From an uncultured Oscillospiraceae bacterium (GTDB taxonomy: Bacteria > Bacillota > Clostridia > Oscillospirales > Oscillospiraceae), in contig CANROC010000007.1 in NCBI GenBank assembly GCA_947632175.1, positions 1 through 64,000 on the forward strand: DNA of 64,000 nucleotides, in the 5' to 3' direction. Under the pieces are notes generated by a model. It saw only the letters and a program-made list of their open reading frames with translations, was not told where the DNA came from and did not search any database. Below, in pieces: positions 17,807 through 26,614 of the stretch. Position 1 is the first letter of the stretch, and the number at the start of each line of letters is the position of its first letter. The position numbers were made by a program, and so were the translations under genes.

Positions 17807-19369
17807 GTGGGCAAGGTCCAGATGCTGACGTATAGTTCCGCCATCAAAGACTTAGTTGAAGTCAACGAGTCATTCAGCTCATGCAAACTCTCGATCTGCT
17901 ATACCGGCTTAAACAGGAACGGATCTTCTATTTCAAAAGAAGCTATCGAACGAGCGATCCCTACAATCTATAACTGCCCCATAGTAGCGAATTATGACGT
18001 CTACTCCAACGTAATTGGTGGCCATGATGTTGAGGTGATAACTGACGATGCAGGCGATGTCAAGTTAGTGAACTTAACTAGCGCCATAGGCGTTGTGCCA
18101 ACTGGGGCAAATGTCTTTTGGGAGACGAAAGTCGATAACGGCGTAGAGCACGAGTATCTCTGCGCAGAAGCCATCCTGTGGAAGCGTTCACCTGCTTACC
18201 AAAAAGTTGCGGAAGACGGGGTGACGAATCAGAGCATGGAGATCTCCGTGAACGAGGGGACTTTGAAGGAGGGCGTCTTTGATATTGCGGCTTTTGAGTT
18301 TAACGCATTCTGTCTTTTGGGCAGTGACAAGGAGCCTTGCTTCGAGAGTGCGAACCTGACGATGGGTAGCAGTTTGATGTATGAGCTCAGCGAGATGCTG
18401 GCGGATTTCAAAACTTTCGCAATGAAAGTGCAGCCCTCCGTTTCGGAGGTTGACATATGCACAAACGATACTGAGATGAAAGGAGGGGAAGAGACGTTGG
18501 ATAACGAAACAAAAAATGTTGAGCCTGAAGAGGTAGTGGACGAGCCTGTCGTTAACGAGCCTGAGGTGGCTGATAAGCCTGCCGAGGAGGTAGTTGATGA
18601 GCCTGCTGCTGACGAACCCGCAGCCGAAGAGACCGAGGCTGAAGAGCCTGCTGAACCGGCTGAGGATGCTGGTGATGGAGACGCTGACCCTCCTGCTGCG
18701 AATTTTGAGCTGAATTCCAATTTTGCAGAGGTTCTGTATAAGGCCGTTGGTCACGGTCCCACGTTTGAGAATCGTTGGAACGAGACCTGGCCGCTGTACC
18801 GTTTTGTGGATTTCGACAGTTCCGCGTCTATGGTATATGTCATGAACGAACAGGACTATAACCTGTACGGCATGAGCTATACGCTGAACGGCGATAACGT
18901 GGTTATCGATTTTACAAATCCGATGCGGAAGAAGTACGCAATCGTTGACTTCAACGAAGGCGATGCTGAGTCTGGAGTGGCTACTGCGTTCAGTAAGATT
19001 GTCGAGGCGTTTGTTGCGCATGAGGACAAGGTGAACGAGGAGGTCGCCACACTTCGTGAGTTCAAGCTGCAGACCGAGGCTGAGAAGCTGGCTGCTATGC
19101 GCGAGAACATCTTCCAGGCATTTAGTGATCTGGCAGGCAATGAGGCGTTTGAGGCTCTCAAGAGTGATCCTGGAGACATGTCTCCGGAAGCTGTGGAGGA
19201 GAAGTGCTTTGCCATTCGTGGTCGTATGCACACTCCGACCAAGGCTAACTTCGAGGCGAAGAAGCCGACCAAACTGCCTTTCATGCAGAATGACACCATC
19301 ACAGAGGTCGTCGATCATAAGGACGAGGAACCTTACGGTGGGTTGTTCAAAAAATATCTGCGTCAGTGA
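17807..19369 (+). CDS. Prohead protease fused to scaffold
   Basis: A 520-residue protein. The N-terminal 200 residues resemble phage prohead serine proteases: a His in VIGGHDVEV near residue 67 and a Ser in NQSMEISVNEG near 146 are candidates for the catalytic pair. Then comes an acidic, Pro/Ala/Glu-rich linker (about 225-300) and a helical C-terminal part (about 400-450) like scaffolding domains. A GTG start at 17807 is chosen because GAGGTGA lies six bases upstream; a TTG at 17768 has no ribosome site. It should guide capsid assembly, then digest itself during maturation. Confidence 0.8.
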   Translation: MGKVQMLTYSSAIKDLVEVNESFSSCKLSICYTGLNRNGSSISKEAIERAIPTIYNCPIVANYDVYSNVIGGHDVEVITDDAGDVKLVNLTSAIGVVPTGANVFWETKVDNGVEHEYLCAEAILWKRSPAYQKVAEDGVTNQSMEISVNEGTLKEGVFDIAAFEFNAFCLLGSDKEPCFESANLTMGSSLMYELSEMLADFKTFAMKVQPSVSEVDICTNDTEMKGGEETLDNETKNVEPEEVVDEPVVNEPEVADKPAEEVVDEPAADEPAAEETEAEEPAEPAEDAGDGDADPPAANFELNSNFAEVLYKAVGHGPTFENRWNETWPLYRFVDFDSSASMVYVMNEQDYNLYGMSYTLNGDNVVIDFTNPMRKKYAIVDFNEGDAESGVATAFSKIVEAFVAHEDKVNEEVATLREFKLQTEAEKLAAMRENIFQAFSDLAGNEAFEALKSDPGDMSPEAVEEKCFAIRGRMHTPTKANFEAKKPTKLPFMQNDTITEVVDHKDEEPYGGLFKKYLRQ

Positions 19370-19401
19370 CGCAAAAATAATTCATAAAGGAGGAATAAAA
19401 C

Positions 19402-19938
19402 ATGGCTGAAATTCACACTGTCGTAAGAACAGACCAGCTTTCTGGCACTGATCAGCGCGCTGAGATGCGTTCTTGCCGTTATACTACCGACGGTTCTACC
19501 GGTTATGCCGATGTCGACAATGGTCGTCTTGTTGAGCTTGTAGAGCTTGAGAAAGATCAGCATGAGGTTTGGACTGTTAAGCCCGCCTCTAAGGATACCA
19601 AGAGGGGTCGCCTTGTTCTGCTTGACGCTCCCGAGGTCATGGCCGATGAGCGCAAAAAGAATCTGTGGGAGTTCTACAACGAGAAGGGTGACGCTATCCG
19701 CGGCTACATTCTTCACACTGGGGACATCTTCTCTCTGTCCGCTGAGGGCTTCGAGGAGAGCCAGCCCACTGTTAAGCAGAAAGTCGGTATTGGCACCGAC
19801 GGTAAGCTGAAGCCCGGCGACGAGAACGCCATTGGTACGTGCATTGCCATCGATACTCTTGGCACTAATGCTTACAGCATGAAGATGTACGTTATCGAGG
19901 TCGCCGCTCCTGAGGCCGCTGCCTCCGAGGCAGTCTAA
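19402..19938 (+). CDS. Head decoration-like protein
   Basis: A 178-residue soluble, beta-rich protein starting after AAGGAGG and placed directly before the major capsid gene, where decoration or stabilising proteins (lambda D-like position) are found. Its codons are richer in C-ending forms than those of neighbouring genes, like the capsid and tail-tube genes, which suggests high expression. The C-terminus is Ala/Glu-rich. No decisive motif is visible, so the role comes from context. Confidence 0.7.
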   Translation: MAEIHTVVRTDQLSGTDQRAEMRSCRYTTDGSTGYADVDNGRLVELVELEKDQHEVWTVKPASKDTKRGRLVLLDAPEVMADERKKNLWEFYNEKGDAIRGYILHTGDIFSLSAEGFEESQPTVKQKVGIGTDGKLKPGDENAIGTCIAIDTLGTNAYSMKMYVIEVAAPEAAASEAV

Positions 19939-19969
19939 TCTATAACATTGTAGAAAGGAGGTAAAAGTA

Positions 19970-20992
19970 ATGGCTAATGATATTCGTGAACTCGTGAAGC
20001 TTGCCGTCGACAACTATCACGGCAATGTGACCAAGTACAGCTCCGACCAGGCTACAGACGTTCTGCGCAACGCTCTGATCGAGGCTAATGGCGGTAGTTC
20101 TGTTCTTGACTACCGTAGCATGCGTGACGGCAAATGCGGCGCTGTCTTTACGCTGATCGAGGAGATCCTGTCCCGCACTGTCCCTGAAGGGCTGCAGGAG
20201 AGCGACTTTTTCAATACTCTTGTTGACTATCGTAACGTCGCCGAGGGCGACCAGATCGTGTTCCGCATCGAGGACGGAGAGCTGTTCGAGGTTGCCGAGA
20301 TCGCTCGCGGCACACAGGGCATCCGCCGTCAGAGAATCGGGGGCAGCAAGGAAATCACCCTGAAGACCAAGATGTATGGCGTGCGTATCTATGAAGAGCT
20401 CAGCCGTGTCCTGTCCGGTCGTGTTGATTTCAACAGCCTGATCAACAAGGTTGCTGAGTCTTATCGTCAGATGCTCCTGGAGAACATCTACACTATGTGG
20501 AATACCGTTACCGCTGACCAGATGGGCGGAGAGACTTACTTCCCCGTGGCTGGTTCCTTCGATAACGACAAGTTCCTGACCCTGATTGAGCACGTCGAGG
20601 CTTCCGCTGGTGGCTCTCCCGCTTCCATCGTCTGCACTCGCGCTGCTTCCCGCACCCTGAATCCCGCTTACGTCAGCACCAGCTCCAATGCTGCTAATGA
20701 CCTGTATGCGAAGGGTGTGTACGCGACCTACTACGGCACTCCGCTCGTCATCACCCCGCAGCGTCATAAGGTTAACTCCAATGACTTCCTGTTCGATGAC
20801 AAGGCCATCTATGTCGTGGCTGGCTCCGAGAAGCCCATCAAGTGCGTCCGTGAGGGCAATCCTCTCATCATCCCCGGCGATCCTATGACCAATGCTGACC
20901 TGACTCAGGAGTACTTCTATGAGGAAGCCTATGGTCTGGGCATCGTGCTGGCTGGCAATAACGCTTCTATCGGCAAGTGGACGCTCACCTAA
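19970..20992 (+). CDS. Major capsid protein
   Basis: A 340-residue protein with HK97-like features: a helical N-terminal arm, a middle region with TLKTKMYGVRIYEELSRVL resembling the spine helix/E-loop junction, and the C-terminal A-domain (VYATYYGTPLVITPQRH). It starts after AAAGGAGG, in the expected place after protease-scaffold and decoration genes. Codon choice is strongly biased to C-ending codons, as expected for the most abundant virion protein. Confidence 0.9.
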   Translation: MANDIRELVKLAVDNYHGNVTKYSSDQATDVLRNALIEANGGSSVLDYRSMRDGKCGAVFTLIEEILSRTVPEGLQESDFFNTLVDYRNVAEGDQIVFRIEDGELFEVAEIARGTQGIRRQRIGGSKEITLKTKMYGVRIYEELSRVLSGRVDFNSLINKVAESYRQMLLENIYTMWNTVTADQMGGETYFPVAGSFDNDKFLTLIEHVEASAGGSPASIVCTRAASRTLNPAYVSTSSNAANDLYAKGVYATYYGTPLVITPQRHKVNSNDFLFDDKAIYVVAGSEKPIKCVREGNPLIIPGDPMTNADLTQEYFYEEAYGLGIVLAGNNASIGKWTLT

Positions 20993-21024
20993 TCTGGTCC
21001 GATAGAATGAAAGGAAGATAAGTT

Positions 21025-21660
21025 ATGGCTACAACTACTACAAAGAAAGTTACGAGAAAGAAAACGACTGTTCCGAAGGAGCCGACTGTCGCTGCGGAAA
21101 TTTCACAGGAAGAGGAGGTCGAGGTTGTCGCTACTCCAAAGAAGACTGCTACCAAGAAGGCCAAGATTGTGTACAAGGAAGTCCCGTTTTCGGACAACGA
21201 CCTTGTGACGGTTCGCAATGGATTCCATGGCGAGCTTGTCTACAAGAACAGGTCTGGGGAGGTATGGATTTGGAACGAGTTTGGCGACGAGCAGGACCTT
21301 GAAGTTGGCGAACTTCGTGCTGCGCGCAATACCTCCAAGTCGTTCTATCAGAACAACTGGTTCATGATTGATGACCCGGCTGTTCTGAAGTACCTGAATG
21401 TTGAGGAGTTCTACAAGAATTCGCTGACGATTGATGAGTTCAATACTCTTTTCAACAGGCCGAATGACGAGATTATTGAGAAGGTGTCCAAGCTCCCGCA
21501 GGGGCAGAAGGCATCTCTCGGGTATATCGTCAAGCGGCTTGTGCGGGATGGTGAGATTGATTCTCTCAAGCTGATTGGCGAACTCGAGAAGATCCTGGGA
21601 ATTACGCTTAGAGAGATCGACGCTCTTGAAGTTCCGGAGCTCAAGGTTATGGAAGGGTGA
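21025..21660 (+). CDS. Head-associated protein with basic tail
   Basis: A 211-residue protein. The first 50 residues are Lys/Thr/Val-rich (MATTTTKKVTRKKTT then a KKTATKKAK stretch) and look disordered and DNA-binding. The rest is helical and mixed. It lies between capsid and connector genes. Such proteins are found in this slot in related Firmicutes phages, but the function is not known to me; a head-neck or DNA-contact protein is possible. Confidence 0.75.
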   Translation: MATTTTKKVTRKKTTVPKEPTVAAEISQEEEVEVVATPKKTATKKAKIVYKEVPFSDNDLVTVRNGFHGELVYKNRSGEVWIWNEFGDEQDLEVGELRAARNTSKSFYQNNWFMIDDPAVLKYLNVEEFYKNSLTIDEFNTLFNRPNDEIIEKVSKLPQGQKASLGYIVKRLVRDGEIDSLKLIGELEKILGITLREIDALEVPELKVMEG

Positions 21661-21664
21661 TTAG

Positions 21665-22108
21665 ATGCTGTCCTATGATGTATTCACCCAGGCGTTCCTT
21701 GACAAGATTACTGAGTACGAATTTCCGCATGACGATGTGCAGAAGGCCAGCATGGTAGACAGGTACATGAAGCGTGCGATTACGCACTTCAAGAACATCT
21801 GCCTGTACGACCTTTCGACAACTGCGGACGATAACGTCCGTGAGTTTGACGTCGAAATTGCGCCTGAAGACGTAGATGAGCTTGCGGAAATTATTAGCGA
21901 GGGGATGGTCGTCCAGTGGATCCAGCCTTACGCAAACAGAACGGACGTTCTGCAGAATGTCATGAACACTCGTGACTTTACTACATATTCGCCTGCAAAT
22001 ATGCTGACAGCCCTCCGTGCAGCATATGTCGAGGCGAAGCAGAAATACGACTACAGTTGCCGTGAGTACTCCTACAGGCATGGCAACTTGACGGACCTGC
22101 ACACATGA
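21665..22108 (+). CDS. Head-tail connector-like protein
   Basis: A 147-residue mostly helical protein (MLSYDVFTQAFLDKITEYEF and onward) after the capsid genes, with the size and composition of neck adaptor proteins that bind beneath the portal. Its stop overlaps the next start (ATGA), so it belongs to a translationally coupled connector cluster. Confidence 0.72.
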   Translation: MLSYDVFTQAFLDKITEYEFPHDDVQKASMVDRYMKRAITHFKNICLYDLSTTADDNVREFDVEIAPEDVDELAEIISEGMVVQWIQPYANRTDVLQNVMNTRDFTTYSPANMLTALRAAYVEAKQKYDYSCREYSYRHGNLTDLHT

Positions 22109-22632
22109 GACTGAATGAAGTAAATACGGATATAGCAATGCTTAGATCGGCGGAGGGAATCTGTGAAGATGCCGAGTTGCTGTATAACTACGTGAAGTCT
22201 CTGATACCTCTTATTTTCAAGATTCTTCCTCTGCGGGAGAACAATGAGCCTACGCTTCAGACTTACGTGAACAGCTTTCTGACGGAGTTGCTTGGAGTTC
22301 AGGATCTGGTAGTTGCGCTTAAGAAGGACTCTTCTTACGTGTCGATTGTCGGGACGCTGAAATATCTGGCAGTTCGTCCGGAGGAGCCTGTTGAAACGTA
22401 CAAGCGCGAAGTATTCAAATGCATCGGTCTCTGTGAGAGGCTTGCAAAGAAATACGGCAAACAGCCGGAAGGAGGCAAAGATGGGAGTCTGGGACGCGTA
22501 CACCGCAAGGCTGGAGGTCCAGGGGCAGTCGCTTCGGGAAGCAAGCCTCCAGCGGGAAAGAAGCCTCATAAATCGCAAGATCAAGGACAGCGGTTCGTAC
22601 CACCAGGTCAAGCTCGATGGGAAGGAAACTAA
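22105..22632 (+). CDS. Neck-region protein with overlapping 3' end
   Basis: A 175-residue frame starting in ATGA overlap with the upstream gene. The first 125 residues are helical and look like a true protein. The last 50 are Gly/Lys/Pro/Gln-rich and overlap the next gene (start 22481) by 152 bases in another frame. The tail may be real or an extension left after loss of a stop codon. No family is recognised; the position suggests a neck or head-completion role. Confidence 0.65.
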   Translation: MRLNEVNTDIAMLRSAEGICEDAELLYNYVKSLIPLIFKILPLRENNEPTLQTYVNSFLTELLGVQDLVVALKKDSSYVSIVGTLKYLAVRPEEPVETYKREVFKCIGLCERLAKKYGKQPEGGKDGSLGRVHRKAGGPGAVASGSKPPAGKKPHKSQDQGQRFVPPGQARWEGN

Positions 22633-22877
22633 AGTTGCCATCATCAATTCGGACAACCTGGACGAAAAGACTATCATCGGCCTGAACGGTGAAATCATTG
22701 ACTGTGGCTCTGACTGCGAGTGGATGGGTAACCACTGGATAGTCACAGCCACAGATGCGAATAATGAGGTTTACTCAAAAGGATATATGCAGCAGTGCAA
22801 CTACCTATTGAAATGGATTGATCCAGATGACAAGCAGATACACCAACAGTGGTGTATTGTTTCGGACGGGACAAAGT
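22481..22877 (+). CDS. Head-tail connector protein, exon 1
   Basis: First exon of a 254-residue protein (22481-22877 joined to 23207-23574). The ATG follows GGAAGGAGG by 5 bases. The N-terminal stretch is helical and charged (TARLEVQGQSLREASLQRER), followed by an SH3-like, beta-rich part (VKLDGKETKVAIINSDNLD). The exon ends inside a Tyr codon after SDGTK. Together with exon 2 this yields DGTKYLTGE, a motif common in such connector proteins. Unspliced translation would stop 11 codons into the intron, giving a truncated product. Confidence 0.8.
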
Positions 22878-23206
22878 CAGATATGGCTTGGCGCATGGGA
22901 AACTTTGCGTAAAAAGCGCCTCCTGAATTGCTGGGACACCCTTAGAGCTACGCGAGCTACAGCATGGACGCGAAGAGTGTCGAATGCGAATGCGGAAAAT
23001 CGCGGGGATTGGGCAATCAGCAGCCGAGGTCCGAACAGGACCGGGTTCAACGACCACCTCTTTTGAGGGTAGGAGCAAGTGCTCCGAAGTTGGAGGCTCC
23101 TAAGTTCGGTAATGAATATGGAGAAGATATGGTCTGCACTCAGGTGAAAGCCTGAGAAATGCTATAAGCAACAGGATGAACTAACGACTCATCTTGAACA
23201 CAATGG
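22878..23206 (+). ncRNA. Group I intron 3 (connector gene)
   Basis: A 329-base ORF-less intron between T22877 and A23207. Group I core sequences are recognisable: a P-like element AATTGCTGGGACACCC near 22926, the R element TTCAACGACC near 23047 and S element AAGATATGGTC near 23125, whose GACC/GGTC form P7. P1 is short (AAGT with GCTT near 22886). The intron ends with G23206. Splicing restores the frame and a Tyr codon in DGTKYLTGE. Confidence 0.88.
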
Positions 23207-23574
23207 ATCTTACCGGCGAAACAATGTCATCTTACAACCTTAATGGTATGGTGTTAGGCGATACACGTATCGGAATGATTATTGCTCGCAATAATCTTAC
23301 TGCCAAGTTCAACAGGCAGACACGACTTGTCATAGACGATGAGTTCTCAAGCAGCGTACTTACGTACCGAGTCACTAAGCCTTTCAAAGTTGGAGGGATT
23401 TATAACGGTAAGGGAGCCATGAGTTTCGTGCTCGTTGAGGTTAACTCTGAAGATGACGATAACCTTGATCTTTATATCGCCGACTACTATAAATACTTCC
23501 CAAGACGCACTGATCCAGAAACAGTCGACCCAGGTGAGACCAAGACTGATTTCGGAAGGACTAGGTGGTACTGA
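23207..23574 (+). CDS. Head-tail connector protein, exon 2
   Basis: Second exon, reading on from the split Tyr codon into LTGETMSSYNLNGMVLGDTR and a beta-rich domain (RIGMIIARNNLTAKFNRQT, YRVTKPFKVGGIYNGKG). The C-terminus is acidic and ends TRWY. The stop overlaps the next start (TGATG). The ATG codons in the preceding intron are not followed by ribosome sites that would make this a separate gene. Confidence 0.8.
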
Positions 23575-24104
23575 TGGCTAGAGATGTGACACGAGAGGAC
23601 TTTAAGGGTCTGGACGAATTTTTTGCCTACAAGAATCAATTCATGGACGACCTTATGGGAAGCAAGAAGATAAGAAGGTTACTGGACGATGACTTTACCC
23701 GGATAAGGGCTCCAGGCGAACTTATCTATCACCAGGTTTTCCCATACGAGTATGTCCCCGAAACAACAGAGCACGCGACAACTTTCATTTGTTGTGAGGT
23801 AGACATTTCAAGAGTGACTGACAAACTTTATCTCACTCCTGATATGTATGTGTATATCTTTACCCACAAAAGTCTCGTACGTCTTCCCGAGGGAGGACTG
23901 CGAATTGACGAGCTTTCGAGTGAAATTACGAAGATATTGAGCGGGTCACGTATGTATGGCCTTGGAGAATTGAACATCTATTCCGCAAAGCATTTCGCCC
24001 CCATTGCAAACTACCAGGGTAGAATCCTGATATTCCGCAGCAGAGATATCAACCGCTTCAATCCTACAGGTAAGACAATTCCTGTCAACAGAAAGAGTGG
24101 TTGA
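23574..24104 (+). CDS. Tail completion / terminator-like protein
   Basis: A 176-residue protein whose ATG overlaps the stop of the connector gene. It is alpha/beta with hydrophobic strands (TTFICCEVDISRVTDKLYLT and MYVYIFTHKSLVR) and lies between connectors and the tail-tube gene, the usual place of the tail terminator that caps the tube and joins head to tail. No diagnostic motif, so the role rests on context. Confidence 0.68.
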   Translation: MARDVTREDFKGLDEFFAYKNQFMDDLMGSKKIRRLLDDDFTRIRAPGELIYHQVFPYEYVPETTEHATTFICCEVDISRVTDKLYLTPDMYVYIFTHKSLVRLPEGGLRIDELSSEITKILSGSRMYGLGELNIYSAKHFAPIANYQGRILIFRSRDINRFNPTGKTIPVNRKSG

Positions 24105-24107
24105 TAT

Positions 24108-24824
24108 ATGGCTACGTACCATCTTCTTTTTGAGAAGGAGTACGCAATCAACGAGAACATCAAGATTATGATCCCCACTGTTGGAGATGTGCTGAACAAT
24201 GAGGATGAGTATTACGGATTGGTTTCAATGATTACCGGGACTCCATATGACTTTATGGTCCAACTCGACGATATTGGAATAGATTTCACTACGATAAATG
24301 ACTACGAACTTTTCCTACTTTTCTTTAGCGCCATCAAGCAGATGGACACGTCTCTTATTTTTGGCGAGTTAGACATAACTAACTTTGAGCCTGTGATTAA
24401 CCCTGAGAACGAGATGGTTGTGTTACGCAATGCTAAGTCTGGCGCAATCATAGATATGGGAATCCATCAAAAGATTGCCGCCACACTTCGTAAGATTAAT
24501 CATCTCGAGAGGACAAATAAACATCCGGGCAACGAGGAAGGCAAGGCGTACTTATTGGAACGCAACCGAAAGAAATTGGAGAGACGAAAGAAGAGGAAGC
24601 AGGAGTCGCAGCTGGAGGGACTGATTGTCGCCCTTGTTTGTTCTGAGCCTTTCCCGTACAAGTACGATGAGGTTCGGGATATGACAATCTACCAATTCAA
24701 TGAGTCGGTGTATCAAGTTATAAAGAAGACGGACGTCAACTACAAGATGCACGGGCTCTATTCTGGCACCATCAGTTCTAAAGACTTTAAGAAAGACGAA
24801 CTGAACTGGCTGGTGCACAAATAA
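24108..24824 (+). CDS. Tail-region protein of unknown function
   Basis: A 238-residue acidic protein with a basic patch (ERNRKKLERRKKRKQ near residues 151-165). It lies three bases after the tail completion gene and before the tail-tube gene. Its N-terminal half (VLNNEDEYYGLVSMITG) resembles phage proteins usually called hypothetical or tail assembly proteins. The function is not known to me. Confidence 0.68.
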   Translation: MATYHLLFEKEYAINENIKIMIPTVGDVLNNEDEYYGLVSMITGTPYDFMVQLDDIGIDFTTINDYELFLLFFSAIKQMDTSLIFGELDITNFEPVINPENEMVVLRNAKSGAIIDMGIHQKIAATLRKINHLERTNKHPGNEEGKAYLLERNRKKLERRKKRKQESQLEGLIVALVCSEPFPYKYDEVRDMTIYQFNESVYQVIKKTDVNYKMHGLYSGTISSKDFKKDELNWLVHK

Positions 24825-24845
24825 ATTCAAAAAGGAGGAATACAG

Positions 24846-25652
24846 ATGAATGTTAACGTTTCTGACCTGATCATCACCAGTCTTGAGACTATTACTGCGT
24901 TTGATATCCTCGACGGAAGCTTCCTTTTCTCTCTTGAGGAACTGCAGAACGCTACTGTCAGCCAGTCCCAGGATACTAACGAGATCACTGGTAAGCAGGG
25001 TCGCCGTCTGAGCTCCCTGAAGCGCAACAAGGCAGTCGCCATCTCCGGCGACAGCGGTCTGGTTTCCGCTGGCCTGCTCGAGCTGCAGACTGGTACGAAG
25101 TTTGCGAAGGATGCCAAGACCAAGGTTATGTGGAATGAGATTCTGACTATCGCCGGCGATTCCGCCACCACCACCTACAAGGCCGTTGGTACCAAGGGTG
25201 CTGAGATTACCAACCTGTTCATCCACAATACTGACGGTACTCTTGGCAAGAAGTATACTCAGGCCGGCTCCGCTGGCTCTGGCAAGTTTGCCTACAATCC
25301 TGATGATAAGACCATTACCTTCAATGCCGAAGAGCTCACTGCCGGCACCGAGATCTTTGTCACCTACGAGCGTCAGATCACCGGCACCGTGCTGAGCAAC
25401 CGCTCCGACACCTATTCCGAGAAGTGCCACCTGTACATCGACGCCATTTGCGAGGATACCTGCGGCGGTCAGTATCGCATGCAGATCGACATCCCCAAGG
25501 CTGACTTTGATGGCAACTGGGAAATGACCTTCGGCGACGACCAGACCGTGCACTCCTTCGAGGCTAACGCCCTGGCTGGCGCTTGCGGTACTGCTGGTGT
25601 GTACTTCAACTGGACTGTGTTTGGCCTGAACGCCACTGATGTAGACCCTTAA
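24846..25652 (+). CDS. Major tail tube protein
   Basis: A 268-residue beta-rich protein after AAAGGAGG, with C-ending codon bias equal to the major capsid gene, as expected for the abundant tube subunit. The N-terminus (MNVNVSDLIITSLETITAFD) and the repeated beta segments match siphophage tube proteins. It would polymerise around the giant tape measure encoded downstream; a longer tail needs proportionally more copies. Confidence 0.82.
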   Translation: MNVNVSDLIITSLETITAFDILDGSFLFSLEELQNATVSQSQDTNEITGKQGRRLSSLKRNKAVAISGDSGLVSAGLLELQTGTKFAKDAKTKVMWNEILTIAGDSATTTYKAVGTKGAEITNLFIHNTDGTLGKKYTQAGSAGSGKFAYNPDDKTITFNAEELTAGTEIFVTYERQITGTVLSNRSDTYSEKCHLYIDAICEDTCGGQYRMQIDIPKADFDGNWEMTFGDDQTVHSFEANALAGACGTAGVYFNWTVFGLNATDVDP

Positions 25653-25690
25653 CGCGCTCTGTATCTGAACCTCTTCCCAGGAGACAGAGC
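25653..25690 (+). promoter_or_regulatory. Hairpin after the tail-tube gene
   Basis: CGCTCTGT and ACAGAGCG pair across a 22-base loop just after the tube stop and up to the next start codon. There is no T run. It could protect the abundant tube message or reduce translation of the following small gene. Confidence 0.4.
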
Positions 25691-25693
25691 GTA

Positions 25694-25870
25694 ATGCGCG
25701 AGCCTGCGCTGGAAATGCCTTTCGGTGACGTCGATTTTGATCAGATTAGTTTTGAAGGCATGATGGGAAGAACAACCGAAGAGTCTGAAGTCGACGATTC
25801 CGACACGGATTCTGCGCCTATGTGGCCTGAAGTTGAAGCTGCTGCTTTCGACTATGACGAGGTGAACTGA
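25694..25870 (+). CDS. Small acidic protein
   Basis: A 58-residue strongly acidic protein (MREPALEMPFGDVDFDQISF and onward, ending FDYDEVN). An AGGAGA site lies 8 bases before the ATG, inside the hairpin at 25653-25690. Its stop is one base from the next ATG. No family is recognised; tail assembly region by context. Confidence 0.65.
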   Translation: MREPALEMPFGDVDFDQISFEGMMGRTTEESEVDDSDTDSAPMWPEVEAAAFDYDEVN

Positions 25871-25871
25871 C

Positions 25872-26057
25872 ATGGCGAGAAGAAAAGGAATTTGCAAAGT
25901 GTGCGGTAAGGAATACCTTGTCTGCATTACTGCAACCAGATACCCTGGAGTTTTCTATTGGCAGGACGTAGCATGCTGCCCCGAATGCGGGCGCGAGTAT
26001 CTGCGTCAGGTTGAGGAGGCTAGGGCGTCGACAAAGACAAACAACACTAACGGTTGA
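25872..26057 (+). CDS. Small zinc-ribbon protein
   Basis: A 61-residue protein with two cysteine pairs, ICKVCGKEY near residue 8 and CCPECGREY near 37, that would bind one zinc ion. It follows the acidic protein by one base and precedes a terminator. Function unknown. Confidence 0.78.
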   Translation: MARRKGICKVCGKEYLVCITATRYPGVFYWQDVACCPECGREYLRQVEEARASTKTNNTNG

Positions 26058-26081
26058 GAGCCCCTAGAGGGCTATCGGCTT

Positions 26082-26112
26082 GGCGGGTGGCTTCGGCTAC
26101 CCGCCATTTTTT
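26082..26112 (+). terminator. Rho-independent terminator
   Basis: A 10-base GC-rich stem with one G-T pair (26082-26091 with 26096-26105) closes a TTCG tetraloop and is followed by ATTTTTT. It lies after the tube-associated genes and would cut down expression of the tail genes beyond it, fitting the high need for tube protein. Confidence 0.9.
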
Positions 26113-26140
26113 ACGGATTCAACTTTTGAGGGAGGACGAC

Positions 26141-26614
26141 ATGAGACAGTCAAAGTATAACGTTGGAAAAGACGCGGAGAAACGAACGTGCGACGGGATC
26201 GTTTTCGATAGTGCAATGGAAATGAAGTATTACAGAGATGTCGTTCTTCCTGGTTTGGCAGATGGGACAATTATGAAGGTAGAGCGACAGAAGGAATACG
26301 AACTTCAGCCGAAATTTCGTCGCGATGGCATGCTGGTTCGCGCGATAACATATGTCGCCGATTTTTACATTGAATATTCCGACGGTACATCCGTCGTTAT
26401 AGATATTAAGGGGTTTGCGGATTCTGTGGCAACTCTCAAGAGAAAATTGTTCTGGGCGAAGTATCCCGAGATTGACTACCGCTGGCTAAGTCTATCTATT
26501 CAGGATGGAGGATGGGTAGAGTGGGATGACTTGCAGAAATACAGAAGAGAAAGAAAGAAACAAAAATTGAAAGAAAAGGAGTCTGATAATAATGGAACAG
26601 AACAATGTGATTGA
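26141..26614 (+). CDS. DUF1064-like nuclease-fold protein
   Basis: A 157-residue protein. The pattern YNVGKDAEKRTCDGIVFDSA, then EMKYYRDVV, YELQPKF, TYVADFYIEY and VIDIKGF matches the DUF1064 family, which has a restriction-endonuclease-like (PD-(D/E)xK) core: Glu in MEMKYY, Asp in YVADF and the DxK of VIDIKG. The ATG at 26141 follows GAGGGAGG; an earlier frame start would run through the terminator. Homologues lie in phage genomes and are suspected Holliday-junction resolvases or DNA-trimming enzymes. Its place inside the tail module is unusual. The last 23 bases overlap the next gene. Confidence 0.85.
   Translation: MRQSKYNVGKDAEKRTCDGIVFDSAMEMKYYRDVVLPGLADGTIMKVERQKEYELQPKFRRDGMLVRAITYVADFYIEYSDGTSVVIDIKGFADSVATLKRKLFWAKYPEIDYRWLSLSIQDGGWVEWDDLQKYRRERKKQKLKEKESDNNGTEQCD

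Noticed and set aside
18188..19318. Long antisense frames over the protease-scaffold gene
   Set aside because: They mirror the Glu/Ala-rich coding repeats and have no ribosome sites; the same is true for most other antisense frames.
22391..22912. Connector gene as a complete 173-residue frame ending at 22912
   Set aside because: The last codons are intron sequence; joining at T22877/A23207 restores frame and motif.
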